Part shown: positions 37,254 to 48,706 of the stretch, one piece after another | How positions within the stretch are numbered: the first letter of the stretch is position 1 | How the letters are laid out: each line of letters opens with the position of its first letter | Origin: Karalla daura | Taxonomy: Eukaryota; Chordata; Actinopteri; Chaetodontiformes; Leiognathidae | Reading direction: 5' to 3' | Assembly (NCBI GenBank): GCA_029224185.1 | Contig: CM055205.1 | Coordinates: forward strand, 18,821,942-18,885,941 | Length of the DNA: 64,000 nt | The notes under the pieces: generated by a model | Database searches by the model: none | Told to the model about the DNA's origin: nothing | The model's input: the letters and a program-made list of their open reading frames with translations, nothing else | Made by a program: the position numbers and the translations under genes

Positions 37254-37972
37254 AAATCCTCTGCATCACTTTGGGTGTGTCTGCAAATGGACGCGTCTCT
37301 CACCAGCTATAAAAAAAACCCCCCACAAAAGCACTGTAAACTACCATCTGTGAAAAGAAATGAGACTGACATTTGAAAAATAAAGTAAAAATAGTTACAT
37401 AGCCAAGTATAGGTTCAATTAATCACGAATATGGACAAATATATGCTACAGTGGGAAATATGATAAGTGGAGCGATGTTACATTGTATAAAATTTTGGGA
37501 CGTTTTTGTCCAGAGTGAAAGCATGAAGCAGAATTGCTGGCCGAGTCCAACACTGTGATATATTTCATGTGTCAGAATGAGAACAAGCCGAGTGCTGAGC
37601 TCCAGTTTCAAAGTGCTCCAAACACACAGAGTACGGAAACACTTTAAACATTTGGGGCAGCAGAGGTTGATTTACTCTGCTTCACAATCCCTATAATAGA
37701 CCCCAAAGTGGCTGGAACGATCTCTCACGGATTCAGCACAGACCAACAGTCCACAACTAAAATAACTCCGACAAAACACAATCCCAGACCTTTAGTTTAA
37801 AAAGAAAAAAACAATCAGCAAAATGCAACTTTAAATCTTTTAACATCTAAAAATCATCACTCGATTTAGCTGAGTTAATTAGATGAGACAGTAAGGAAAG
37901 AGCCGTGAGGGAGTCACAAGACCCACCGTGGTGTTTCAGATCAGTGTGAACAAGCTATCTGTCACACTCATG

Positions 37973-38054
<82 letters not shown>

Positions 38055-39818
38055 CTATATTTGCCCTGAAGTTCACCTTCCTCTTTCTTCTCTCCCTCCT
38101 CTCTGTTACTGTCCATCTCCAGTTTTTTTGTCAAGTCACAGTGACTCAGTGGGCGTTGGCGGTCACATGACAGCAGCCAAAATCATCTGGGATGAAGAAT
38201 TAATGACACAAGCACACCAGTCAAACCACAACCTAGCGTCACTTGCATTTAGGAATGGGACGTCCCCCCCGCCAGAACTGTCCAATGTTGTCCAGTGTTA
38301 GTGTCAAATCCTTTGTTCAAACAGCTCAAATCCTAATCCCCGGATGTTGTTTTTTTGGTTTTTTTCCTCTCTCTCTGTCCCTCCCAGCTCTGTGGCACGA
38401 GCAGCTCTGTCAGTATTCAGCTGGAGCTCATCCAAAGGCGTCTGACTAAAACTCGCTGTCACACGTAGATTAAAGAGGACTCCATATGGAAGCATGGCAT
38501 AAGGCTTATGATTCAGCAGCACACAAACTTGTGTGTGTGTCTGCAGCCTGTTGCAGCATCCAGATCTGCAGATGAGAGTTGCCATAGTAACCGTTCGCAA
38601 GACAACCAGACGTGATGGTACCGGTACCCCAGACAGTGGCCAATGCCATTACATTTCTTTCTTTTTTTTTTCTTTTTCTTTATTTTTTTTTTACAATTTT
38701 CTAATCATATATATAGTGCATTTGTACATGCACATTGTCATCTTACAGTGAGTTGTAGGGTACAAAGCAAGATAAGATAATGTTATGTAATGTTAGATTA
38801 TGTTACGTTATCTTATCCCATTCTTGGGATGAGGCAAGAGCTGAGGTGCCAAAAGCTGCAGTTCCTATAAATGGCCACTTGGGTCTGACTCCTATAGTAA
38901 AGGGTCCTATAGCTTGAGACTCAAGACTTGAAATTTTATTATTTGTCACGTGCAAATATTCCAGTGCCCTGGCAGTGAAATGTATAGCAAATACAGCACA
39001 GACCAGACTGAGCAAGGCTGTGCAAAAATATATAAAACACACAAATATAAGATAAGATATCATTATATACCAGAAGATTTATGGTGGAAATGATACATAA
39101 GGTTTGCAAATCATAATCAAACCCAACAGTCGTGTCCCAACAGGTGTTTGACAACTTGTCCACACTGTGATTCATCTAACTTGTGCTGCTCGAGTCGGCA
39201 AACTCATCATTTAACTCGGAGCAACAACATCGTCCTTCTTCCTGCCTCACTTCAGCTCATTGTGTCTTTTTTTCACTCTGCATCTAAACAACAGCTCCTT
39301 CTCTTCCCTCTCCCTCCCTCTCTCCCGCCATCCCTCCCTCCCTCCTCCATCTCCATGGCAACAACCTGGAGGTGACAGTTTTATCGACACAGGCCAAAAG
39401 TAACCACAGTGACCAAACATAGAGACACACACGCGCATATGCAGACACGCATGTGGCAGCGTCTCCATAAGTATCCAGGCATCCATCCATACTCATCCAC
39501 TCCACTCTCTCTCTCTCTCTCTCTCTCTCCCTCTCACGCACACACGAGCGCACAGTGACTACATCCGACCTACATCCCGCAGCCAGCACAGTTTCTCCCG
39601 GACGAGCCAATCAGCTCAGCTTTCTGCTGAGAGCTGGGAGGTTAAAGGCATCGAGCTGTTGTGTGTCCACGTAAAATGTTACAGGCTGGATCTTAGCGTG
39701 AGGGTCCCATAGCGCACGGGACTGGGATCGATCAGCTGATCGATATCTGGCGTGAGTGGTGACCAGGGAGGAGGGGGGGTAAAGTCGTGACAGGACGCCC
39801 TTTAAGAGCAGAGGAATT

Positions 39819-39855
<37 letters not shown>

Positions 39856-40988
39856 TTGTGCTACTGAGCTTACAAGCCGACTGTGGACGCAGAGGTCAGA
39901 GATCAGGTCTGCTTTATCATCCGCCTTCAACATCAACACAGACAACAGGTGGAGGGAGTTTACCAACACTTTTAAGTCCAATTTTAAGCCAACCGAGGCA
40001 CTCAAACTCACACTTAACTTCTAAAAGACATCAAGCAATATTACCCCCACAGTGATGTGAGTGATGCGATCATATCTTATCTTTAATGGCTCCAGTCTTT
40101 CATGATGATGTCAGCTTATAAAAGCAGATCATGATTTCCCTGTTGTTTTACTTTATCAGTCCTATCTGCAGCCTCATCTAACACCACCCTGCACAGATCA
40201 CTGACTCCAAAATGCTTACGTTACTCTAGAAGACATGACGAAAACAAACAGTTTCTAAATGTATGTTTTATCTCCAGAGCATCATTGAACACAACACGTA
40301 TGTAAATCTAATATCACCTGTTAGGCTTATACCAAGGTAAACAAGCTCCAAGCAGTTACAGGGAGGATGACATGAGTGTCACCACTTAATCATATAAATT
40401 GTAAATTGTAGCTACATCAACTGCATCTTAAATGTTATGGAAATTATGACCTTATTCCCAACAGAGACCAACAAATAAGAATAAACAGAAAACAAACATG
40501 ACATAAGCTCATATATCGCCATGTGCATTCCTCTCCATGCCAGCTAATGTGATTTCTGGCACTGGCCAGCCTTCCCATCAGCCTTCCCATCAGCCTTCCC
40601 CCAGTGGAGGAACATGAACATGTTGCACTCGTCTGAGGCTGGAGTCAGTGTGTACGTGCAGAGACTCCACAGGAGCGGGGACGGCGTCTTGTCGCCGCAA
40701 TGCATTCTGGTCTTTATTCTGCCACTGCAAAAAAAAATGACCAGCCTTTGCACATGCAATTGTGTTCTTTCCCTTGTGGCTTTTGAAAGAAACAATTGGG
40801 CAAGATACTGAGCAGGAAGAAAAGCAGCATTACCCTTAAGAATGTCAACATCAGCATCCTTATCCTAACAACACAGACAAATAAGCCAAATCTTGAATAC
40901 AAATATTAGCAATTTCTTGTCCTCTTCTCTCTCGATCTGAGGAGATCTGGTACTTATTAATAAACAATAATCCTCACCTCTGGCACAG

Positions 40989-41079
<91 letters not shown>

Positions 41080-41403
41080 TTAAAGCTCAAGCATTCTGAA
41101 AACTGTGTCAGGCAAGTAACGTACACGATGTTTCTATCAAACACGCTGAACACACATCTGCAGTGATCATGGGTGACTCAGTTTTTACAACACACACACA
41201 CACCGCCCACACAGCTCTGCTTAAGCTATGTATACTTTATGAAGAAACGTGAATGCTATCTCTCGGCCTCACACACGCATAGACGCACGCACGCACGCAC
41301 ACACGCACACAATTCAGAAAGCTCGAGCTGACAGACAAAAGCACGCAACTAGGGAACAGATCTCGATCTGCTCTGAACGTGTCTCACTTGCCTGTCCTTC
41401 CAT
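27995..41403 (-). CDS. slc2a3: Facilitated glucose transporter GLUT3-type, 10 coding exons
   Basis: Exons in transcript order: 41403-41392, 34841-34740, 33936-33776, 32996-32756, 32673-32511, 30798-30611, 30088-29984, 29890-29792, 29218-29012, 28336-27995. All phases agree and give 539 residues (human GLUT3 496). It is a 12-helix plasma-membrane hexose uniporter. Visible family marks are FGYNTGVINAP in TM1, an N-D-T glycosylation sequon in the first outer loop (about 45), the NRFGR inner loop, PESPRFLL, QQLSGIN, GPGPIPWF and PETKG. The first coding exon has only four codons (MEGQ) and uses a GC donor, so it is the least certain part. The C-terminal tail after PETKG is about 83 residues, Ala- and Pro-rich and longer than usual. 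Neighbouring phc1 supports slc2a3 rather than slc2a1. Confidence 0.92.
28385..28760 (+). repeat. Degenerate pentamer/decamer array (CATAA, CGTAA, TGTAG units)
   Basis: About 375 bp of tandem five-base words such as CATAA, CGTAA, TGTAT and CGTAG in the last intron of slc2a3. Units vary, but the 5-bp phase is largely kept. Confidence 0.88.
29691..29745 (+). repeat. (GT)n microsatellite in slc2a3 intron
   Basis: GT repeat about 47 bp from the donor of the 29890-29792 exon. Confidence 0.95.
34150..34400. repeat. Interspersed repeat copy with internal (CA)n
   Basis: It has CCAGTCCATCACAGGGC, then a CA run, then CCATTCACACTCACACCTAG, AATTTAGAGTCTCC and GACCTAAATGCATGTTTTGG. The same order of blocks occurs at 36320 and, diverged, at 44370 and 45540. 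I know this as a very common repeat of spiny-rayed fish but cannot name its class. Confidence 0.65.
35035..35103 (+). repeat. (CA)n microsatellite in slc2a3 first intron
   Basis: Pure CA repeat of about 69 bp. Confidence 0.97.
35798..36047 (+). repeat. (GGA)n-like tract and (GA)n microsatellite
   Basis: GGA/GAG triplets run from about 35798 to 35865, followed after a unique gap by a (GA)n run at 35992-36047. Both lie in slc2a3 intron 1. Glu-rich or Ser/Leu-rich frames across them are artefacts. Confidence 0.93.
36320..36460. repeat. Interspersed repeat copy, second example
   Basis: It repeats the CCAGTCCATCACAGGAC, CA run, CCATTCACTCTCACCTAG, GTCTCCAGTCGACCTAA, GGACTGTGGGAGGA order seen near 34150. 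Confidence 0.6.
37974..38053 (+). repeat. (CA)n microsatellite
   Basis: Pure CA repeat in slc2a3 intron 1. Confidence 0.97.
40990..41078 (+). repeat. (CA)n microsatellite
   Basis: Pure CA repeat of about 89 bp, roughly 310 bp downstream of the putative slc2a3 first exon. Confidence 0.97.
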
Positions 41404-42340
41404 CCTCTTCTCAAATGGAGCCCGGTAGACTTGTGAGATGTGAGGCGGAGGATGATGCTGGAGGCTGAGGATGAAGGATGCTCAGACGAGATCTTCAGGT
41501 GGTGGGGAGAAGGCGTTGCAGGACCCGCCCGCCGGCGCTGACAGCTGCGGAGAAAGGAGCGCACCCCGTGAGTAGCTGTCCGTGGTGCTGCACCGGCAAG
41601 GACACGACCGGGGAAAAAGCCACAGATAGGATCGATACGAGCTATCCTGTCTACGGGGCTGAGACGCTGGAAGCAGGCCAAGCAGCCGGAGGAACAACGA
41701 GGGTATTAATGGAGACGAGTTATGATGACAAACTGGAGGGAGATGGAGATTGTTAACAGCCCGGCGCAGCCCTGCAGGCGGGGCTAAAAGTAGCGCAAAT
41801 GGGACAATAAATACACACACACACACACTCTCTCTATCACACACACACACACACACACACTGACCTGTAATGAAGCCTGATTTGCAGCAGCGTCTACTTC
41901 GGCTCCTCCTGGAGTGCGTCTCGTCCCGGAGCCACACGTACAATCATGCACTATTTTGATTATTTATTTATTTCTTCCTCTTTTTTTTTAACATCACCAG
42001 GTTCGTCCGCCTATGAGACGCAGGGATGCTGGGATGCTGCGCACGAAGCTCCGCCCCCTTCTGCTCTTACGTGCCGGGGTGCGCGCATCACCCGCGCATC
42101 TCGTGAGCCGCTGACGTCGCATGCGCGAAAGAGGCGGCTCGTGAGGGGAATACAGCGCCCCCCCCACCCCTTTCCTTTCCTTTCCTTTCCTCTGGTGTCC
42201 GCCGTCCTCCTCGCATTCCCATGATGCCTCGCGCGGGCGACCTTGACAGCAGCAGCCGCTGCGTGACTGATGCTGGGGATGCTGATGCAAGGCAGCCAGT
42301 TGCCGTGGCAACGGAAGATGCTCCAGCTGCGGTCGTGACC
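41404..42340 (-). promoter_or_regulatory. slc2a3: CpG-rich presumed slc2a3 5' UTR and promoter
   Basis: GC- and CpG-rich sequence just upstream of the putative start codon, densest at 41500-41660 and 42000-42330. It contains the inverted half-site word GTTGCCGTGGCAAC at 42299-42312. The exact transcription start cannot be read from sequence, and an extra noncoding exon is possible. Confidence 0.45.
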
Positions 42341-43798
42341 ACTCGTCACGTCCCCTGTACCTACAGATGTTGGCAGCGGCTGGAGATTGGCCCTTATATT
42401 GTGTTTTTCTAATCTTCCTGACCAGTTGCATTAAACCAGTAGATTTAACCATCCACATGCATTTGTACCCTCATCCTGATGAGACAACATCAGGGGCAGT
42501 TTGAGGCTCAGTATCTCACCCACTTCGACATGTAGGTCACAGTTAGAATCTGGGATCGAACCACGTTAACCATCCATTAACGTCCACGAAGCCACTTTTC
42601 CACTGTCTCCTTGTGAGTGTGTGTGTCTGACGTCACAACAGAATACGCTGCAGTTAACAAAGCTCATGATCCGCTTGTGACTCACAGACTGTCACTACAG
42701 TCAGCTGATCGGGAGTCACTGAGGTTTAGGAACAATCGTTGCACAATGGATTTCACAGGAGTCAGTTTTGTCAGGAGATCACAGGCTTCCTTCTCCTGCT
42801 GCACTCATGTCTATGAGGGGACATACAAACTCCACACAATTTTTTCATTTCTATTCTAATGTATGCTTAAGGACATGTACACCAATGTATGTACTTTGTA
42901 TGCCCTCTCTATGTAAATTGGTACACTGTCCACGGTGTATTTCTTCATTTTCCCCATATACGAACTGGCACAGGACAATATGAATGGGCTTCAAGCTGGA
43001 AAACAACCTGAATGGAATCAGTCATTGATTCATTCTTTTTCCTAAACAAAAGAGGAAACACTCATTTTGAAAGGTCAGAGTGGTCCTCGAAGTGACTGGA
43101 TTAGGAGAAAGATCTAAGGGCAAGGCAGTGGACCAGTGGACTGGGATGTTTCATCACAGCAAAAATGTTTTTCCCACAGTCCAAAACCATGCATCTTCAG
43201 GCTGAACCCTGTGTGAGCTACAGACAGGCATGTAATAATGTAATAACAGCTAATAGTAATTGCATTCTGTATAAGGTTGACCCACTAGGTGACAGCCATG
43301 AGTTATTGTGAGCCTTTGAGAAAACCATGTTAACTTCTACTGTGACTTTTGCGGGTAAGCAGCACTATTTGTCACTTTTTTTAGTTCAATTAAAAGCTTT
43401 GTTAAACCAAGCCATTCACCTCATCTGTTTACATATAATGCATATTGTGATGTTTTGTTTTCGCTACAGTTGTAGAAATTGCAGTTTGTGTATTAGGATG
43501 TTTGTTAGAATAATGTGTGTTATTAGCTGCAAAAATGCAGTTCAAGCGCCTGTAATTTGTCTATACATTATCATCCATCACCTATGTTATATTACTGTGT
43601 ACTCCACCTCCTTGGGCCCAGTCATCTGCTTGCATGGCTTCTCGTACCACTGGTATGTGGATGACAGCGAGCAATCTATCTCAGCTTGCAGCAGATTTAA
43701 CACTCCCTTATCCTATTGTTAGGCAGACACCCTCACTGATTTGACTGGACAATCAAAACCAAGTATAACACAAGAAGGTTCACAGTAAAACTACATTA
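42341..43798. other. Intergenic DNA between slc2a3 and cox6b1
   Basis: I see no gene. The longest open frame (43327-43722, plus strand) is Cys/His-rich from AT-rich codons and matches nothing I recognise. A reverse-oriented piece of the interspersed repeat (CCCACAGTCCAAAACCATGCAT) lies near 43175-43200. Confidence 0.5.
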
Positions 43799-43804
43799 TT
43801 TATT
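43799..43804 (-). terminator. cox6b1: Poly(A) signal of cox6b1
   Basis: TTTATT on the plus strand reads AATAAA on the minus strand, about 70 bp after the cox6b1 stop codon. This gives the short 3' UTR usual for this gene. Confidence 0.7.
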
Positions 43805-43872
43805 TAGTTGCCTCTGTACAGATGAGCAGACGCTTCACATTAAGATTAGGATGAAGAGAGGAATGTGTGTGT

Positions 43873-45397
43873 TCAGATCTTCCCGGCAAAAGAGCCTGCT
43901 TCTATTTGCTCGTCCCACCTCTGAACCTGCAGATGGAGAGGGAGAGAGAGAGAGGGGACGCTTAGAGACAGACCAACACGTTGTATCGATGGTAGAAGCT
44001 GAACTACCCCTGACAGCATGCGACCAGACTCCTACTGACAGCTGATGGCGTGTGTTGGGGTCTGCTTACCCAGCCGATGGGACACAGGCTCTTGTAGACC
44101 CTCTGGTACCAGTCGCAGGGAGCCGTGTCCTGGTCTCTGGCAGACAGAGCTTTGTTACATCGGTGGAAGTCTGAAAACGACAGAGAGCAGATGGCAGAGC
44201 ATGAAAAACACACCATCAGGCCTCCGATCACAGTTTATACATCAAAGAATCAAGACTTTTTGTATCTTAACTGTGGTGTAGCCTTTCAATTTGAAGCTGC
44301 AGCAACCATCGAACATTATACTGACCTTTGACCCTGCAGGAATTGTGCAAATTACTCAGTGTTGATTTCTGTCCATCCATTATTTTAACTACTCTGTATC
44401 TTGATTTTGTCCCAGGGGTGACACACCCACGCCATTCACTCTCACGGAGGCAATTTAGAGCCTCCACTCAACCTTAAACATGCATATGTTTGGACTGTGA
44501 GAGGAAACCCAAGTACCCAGAGAATACCCCAGCAGACATGGTGAGAACATGCAAACCTGGCACTCACAAGCCCTGAGCCACAGCAGCAAAGGGAGCTGCT
44601 GTGGTTAAGGGCTTTAGTTTTCCATTTGAAATAATAAAAAGTTTAAGCAGCAACAAAAGCAGAACTGGCCCAGAGAAGCATGATCAAAATATTCAAGTGT
44701 TTTTTCACATGAATTCAGGACATTTTGTAGTCTCTCCACAGTAATTTTCAATGGTAAGATCATTGTGTGAACATATACAAAATATTTATCGGCTTCTTCA
44801 GCACAGCTTGGGGTTAAAGATTAGCTAGTGGGATGACACTGCAATCAGTCAATCAGCATTCTTGTAACTGTGTGAGTGTCTTTAATTGAATGAAATAGGT
44901 TGAGGACAGAGCAAACAAAAGAAAGCGAGAATATCAGCAGGATGCTTCACATAAACTGCAGCTCCTCCAGCCCCATCTTCATCTCTGCCAGCACACAGAA
45001 GCCAAACACCACTGATGTCAAACAAAGAGACGGCATGCAGACAGATGCTGCCGAGCAAAGCAAAAATAGGACAAAGGACAAAAAACGAAAAAAAAAAAGA
45101 CTGAGGAGGCTGTGACCTGCGTCCACCTTTACCTGCTCTCATTACGAGTTCAGGCTGGGTTCAGCGTGAGAGGGAACAAGGGAAGTGGCCTGTACTGGTC
45201 TGACACAAGGAAACACACAGTCTAGGTCAGTCAACACCATCTGAGGGATCGGCCCCTGACAGACTCGATGCAGTGATTCTTCTAACCCTACCCAGATAGT
45301 TCTGGAAACAGTTGCGGGTCTGGTTGGTGTTGGGGAAGCGGGCATCGAATGGAGCCGTCTTGTAGGCCTTGATCTTCTCCTCAATATCCTCCGACAT
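43873..45397 (-). CDS. cox6b1: Cytochrome c oxidase subunit 6B1, 3 coding exons
   Basis: Coding exons 45397-45292, 44170-44070 and 43926-43873 have phases that agree and give 86 residues, the same length as the human subunit. It starts MSEDIEEKIKAYKTAPFDAR and ends FAGKI-stop. The twin-cysteine helical hairpin is complete: a CX9C pair (Cys in RNCFQN and in FHRCNK) and a CX10C pair (CDWYQRVYKSLC). The family is an intermembrane-space subunit of respiratory complex IV, imported by the MIA40 disulfide relay, that bridges the two monomers near the cytochrome c docking site. The 5' UTR continues upstream to an acceptor at 45414/45415, and a separate noncoding first exon probably ends at 46103. The somatic isoform (6B1) is favoured over 6B2, but fish paralogues can be hard to tell apart. 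Confidence 0.95.
44370..44580. repeat. Interspersed repeat copy in cox6b1 intron
   Basis: TGTCCATCCATTATTTTAAC, CATTCACTCTCACGGAGG, CAATTTAGAGCCTCCA, TTTGGACTGTGAGAGGAAAC and a CCCAGAGAATACCCC block appear in the same order as in the copies near 34150 and 45540. This is the fullest copy here. Confidence 0.65.
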
Positions 45398-45539
45398 CTT
45401 CAGTCGCTGGATCGCTGCAGGGGAGCAAAAGCACGTGAGCAACTCCAACACAACACAGTAAGAGGGTCATCCAGCTATGATCTTATCCACTTTTTAACCT
45501 GTGGTCTCTCAGGGGTCTGTCTCACACTTTCAAAGAGCA

Positions 45540-45730
45540 GAAGGCAAGAAGGACACCCTGGACAGCTCTCCAGTCCATCATAACCATTCATTCGTACACA
45601 CTCACACACACTAGGGGCAATTTAGAGTCACCAATTGGCCTAAACATGTATGTTTTTGAACTATGGGAGCAATGACAGACATGGAAAGCCCACACAGACA
45701 AAGGGAGCTAGGTCCTGGGATGGACAGAGC
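45540..45730. repeat. Interspersed repeat copy upstream of cox6b1 coding start
   Basis: CTCTCCAGTCCATCATAACC, CACTAGGGGCAATTTAGAG, CACCAATTGGCCTAAACATG and a GGGAGC block match the family described at 34150. Confidence 0.6.
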
Positions 45731-46095
45731 AACCTATCCACGGTGTATTCCCTGATTTCTCCTTGTGAGAGCTGGAGATTATACACTGGGAGTGAAGCTA
45801 GCTGGCTAACGATAACCTAGTCGATAACTATCTGCTCAAACATTTGTGAATCGTGATATAAACCCTGATTTCAAGACAGTTGACAGTAATCACATTACAA
45901 AAGGGCTCACTGACATTAATCTTTGGTTAATAATAGGTTGAGTTGGCGTTAAACCGAGTCAGCTGCGACTGCTAATATCGAACCAGCTTTCCAGAGATTA
46001 ACACAGAAATAACCCGTCACTGAAATGTGACGTAAACCACGTGATCTTAACAGGCGTTGAGTCCAGGTCATATAAGCAAGTGGAAAACCGCGTTA

Positions 46096-46290
46096 TACTC
46101 ACTAGTTTCCACAGAGAAATGTCGGTATGATCTTGTCGTCCCAGTGTCCTCAGCTGAGAGGAAATACACTGACTGCGTATGACGTCATCAGGATGGACGC
46201 ACAGGGAGACGTTCTTAAAGGAGCCGCAGCGACATCTGCTGGACACTGCGAGGAGGTACAACTGCGGCCGCTCAGCTGACTCCTCAGGCC
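46096..46290 (-). promoter_or_regulatory. cox6b1: cox6b1 promoter and noncoding first exon
   Basis: A minus-strand donor (ACTA then GTGAGT) at 46103 follows a short exon whose upstream flank is CpG-enriched and carries a TGACGTCA CRE-like word at 46181-46188. CREs are common in respiratory-chain promoters. The TSS is inferred to lie near 46140-46200. Confidence 0.5.
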
Positions 46291-46389
46291 CAGGTCCAGC
46301 AGAACAAGGTGCAGAGCCTCCAGGACTGTGGAGATCTTCCTTTGCAATGCATCGTGGCTCAACTGAAGTGCAGCCAGTGTCTTATTTTT

Positions 46390-46650
46390 ATTATTTGTCC
46401 TATTTTCCATCCTTTAATATTCATTGTTTTTATTGTGGTTTAATGTTTATTTTGTTATTACTCACTTGTTGCTATTTTGTTATTATATTTTATCATTATT
46501 TCATTTATAATTTATTATTTACTGTGTAGATTCTGTGTGGACTGTTGTGTATTGCAGTTGTGTTGCTTTTTGTGTGATTTTGGCTGCCGGACAGAATAAT
46601 TTTCCTTCAGGGATGAATAAAGTACTTATATTATCTTATCTTCCTAGGAA
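46390..46650 (+). repeat. LINE-like 3' end fragment
   Basis: The end ACAGAATAATTTTCCTTCAGGGATGAATAAAGTACTTATATTATC resembles tails of fish non-LTR retrotransposons, which end in a GATGAATAAAGTA word followed by a short tandem repeat. The class is not determined. Confidence 0.4.
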
Positions 46651-46997
46651 GGTCATTCTGTCCTCATTAGATATATTCCTTTCCCACTTCAACCCAACTG
46701 TTCAAGGCACAAGGTACTCACAGTATCTGCATTCACAACTTCCCAGAGCCCAGTTAGTTTCATGTTGTGGCCAAAGAAGCCTCATGGGTAAGACTTGAAA
46801 TGTCTTCAAGCATCTACAACAAGTCTAGTTGCCATGACTTCTTGGATTAGGATGACATGGTCCAGTAGAATCGCGACAGACGTCTGTCATAATGACATTT
46901 AAATACACTTAAATATGAGAGATCTGGGATGAAGTTTGTAAAACGGGTTGATGATGTTGGATTCTGACAAATGAAGACATTTTAGTCAGGTCATTAT

Positions 46998-47003
46998 TTT
47001 ATT
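46998..47003 (-). terminator. Poly(A) signal of the lectin-like receptor gene
   Basis: TTTATT on the plus strand gives AATAAA on the minus strand, about 115 bp after the stop codon at 47117-47119. Confidence 0.5.
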
Positions 47004-47116
47004 ATTGCATCACTAACAAATGCAATGCAGATTTAACAGACTTCAGTCAAATACTTCTTAGTGATTTGTGTTTTTTAAGATCATCTGTGATGAAAAAAAA
47101 AAGTCCTCCTCTCCTC

Positions 47117-48086
47117 TCACAGAGCAGCTTGTCTCCTCTCACAGATCCTCCTCATCTGGCTGGAGCACAGGGAGGTGTACCAGCTCGTCTTGTAGTTGTC
47201 TCCTGGGGTGAGTCGACCACACAGCTCCCTCGAGCCCGCCGGATCAGGCCACTGTCGCCAAAAGCTGCAGAGGTGCAGAAAGGAGCAAGTATGAATACAG
47301 TCTTGAAATTGTTTCCATGGCAACCGCTCCTCTCCCTCCTCTTCCTCCTCTTCCTCCTCTTCCTCCTCCTTCTTCAAATGAAATCATCAAATTAAAACAG
47401 CCTCCCACTGTGTTTTAATATTTCCCCTTATGGCAAATAGAATCACAATATAATAAGACGTGCAATGGAATATGATGCAACTTTAATTTATTGATATTTA
47501 ACTGATTATAAATGTGATATTTTGCACTCGTGGAAAATATAAAAAGTTATTTTTTATGTTTTAAAGTCTGTAAATTAGTCTATTTATCTAGATAGTTTTG
47601 CCTGGTTTGCATGAACCTGAGCTTGAACAGCAGATTTATTCATCTTTTGCATCCTCAGGTTGCAGTTCTTCCTCATACAACATAACTCTCTCGCTCAGGA
47701 ACCATTTCCATTTTCACGTATTACCACAGAGTTGCTCGTCTCAGGTTTCTGGACCTGTTTGACCTCACATCCAGCAACATGTGACCAATCAGAGCTCAGC
47801 GTCTGCTGGTTCACCACCACAGGAGGCCTCCCTGTCCTGGTTCAACCTCCTCCTCCTCCTCCTCCTCCTCCTCCTTACTCACTGTAGGCCTTTCTCCACT
47901 GGGGAGCCGTTGCTCCACCGCCAGCTCCCGTCTGCAGCGTTGCTCCTCAGACCGAGCCAGTACGAATCTCCCTGGGTCAAAATCTGGGCCTCTCTCCATA
48001 GAAATGCCTGAGAAATGCACCATAAATATTAGCTTAGGAAACTAAGAGCTCAGTGAAAGACACACAGAATTCACACACACGCGCGT

Positions 48087-48139
<53 letters not shown>

Positions 48140-48706
48140 TTAAGTGAGTTGCATATACAGTAAAACTGTGAAAGTTAAAACCTCAGATGACCTCAGATAG
48201 CGTCTACTCCTGTAGACGTCTCCATATCTCATCTAGCTCTTAAATCTATTCTTGACCTTTCTCTCTTCTGTGTGTGTGTGTGTGTATGTGTGTGTGTGTG
48301 TGTGCGTGCGTGTGTATGTGTGTGTGTGAGGGTGTGAGAAGGAAAGAGATAGCTGATATTTCATGGAAAGCATCTCGAATGTTTACAACTGAACAGATGC
48401 AAACTATATAGGAGCTGCTGTCAAAATAAGACAAGCAGCCATATTTCACTTTCCACTTCATTCCGTGTCTAATGTGCTGGATTACAGACGTGATCTTGAT
48501 GAAAACTGTGAAGAAAATGAAAGCTTGTGTGTGTGTGTGTGTGTGTGTGTCCACCTGCTCCTCCACAGTTTGGACTGTGGCTACGGCGCCTCCCAGTGCC
48601 ATGCAGTGGTACTGACTGCTGATCCAGTCGCTCCTGTCCTGACTGAACAGGAAACACTTCTGACCATGAGACTTCCAGCCCTCCTGACATGGTCTGCACT
48701 CTCTCT
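47117..48706 (-). other. C-type-lectin-like domain encoded by three exons
   Basis: Exon 48706-48555 carries ECRPCQEGWKSHGQKCFLF and the ALGGAVATV helix. Exon 48007-47883 carries SYWLGLRS and DGSWRWSNGSP. Exon 47264-47117 carries HFWRQWPDP and the final disulfide residues (SLCSSQMRRICER). The phases 1-0, 0-2, 2-stop are self-consistent. The conserved Cys pairs of the fold are present. Confidence 0.88.

Larger units (their letters stand above)
34842..41391 (-). other. slc2a3: slc2a3 first intron (6.55 kb), no internal gene seen
   Basis: It lies between the four-codon first exon and the exon beginning EKQVTGYLL. It holds many microsatellites, repeat fragments, an LTR- or SINE-like unknown near 38920-39065 and a perfect X-box-type word at 38578-38591. 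No coding exon is supported. A large first intron with regulatory content is typical of this gene family. Confidence 0.6.

Noticed and set aside
41482..42458. Several overlapping frames of 80-154 codons in the CpG-rich region
   Set aside because: GC-rich promoter DNA has few stop codons. None of the frames resembles a protein or continues across a splice site in phase.
43327..43722. 131-codon Cys-rich plus-strand frame between slc2a3 and cox6b1
   Set aside because: AT-rich codon use, no recognisable domain, no supporting splice context, and it overlaps intergenic repeat-like DNA.
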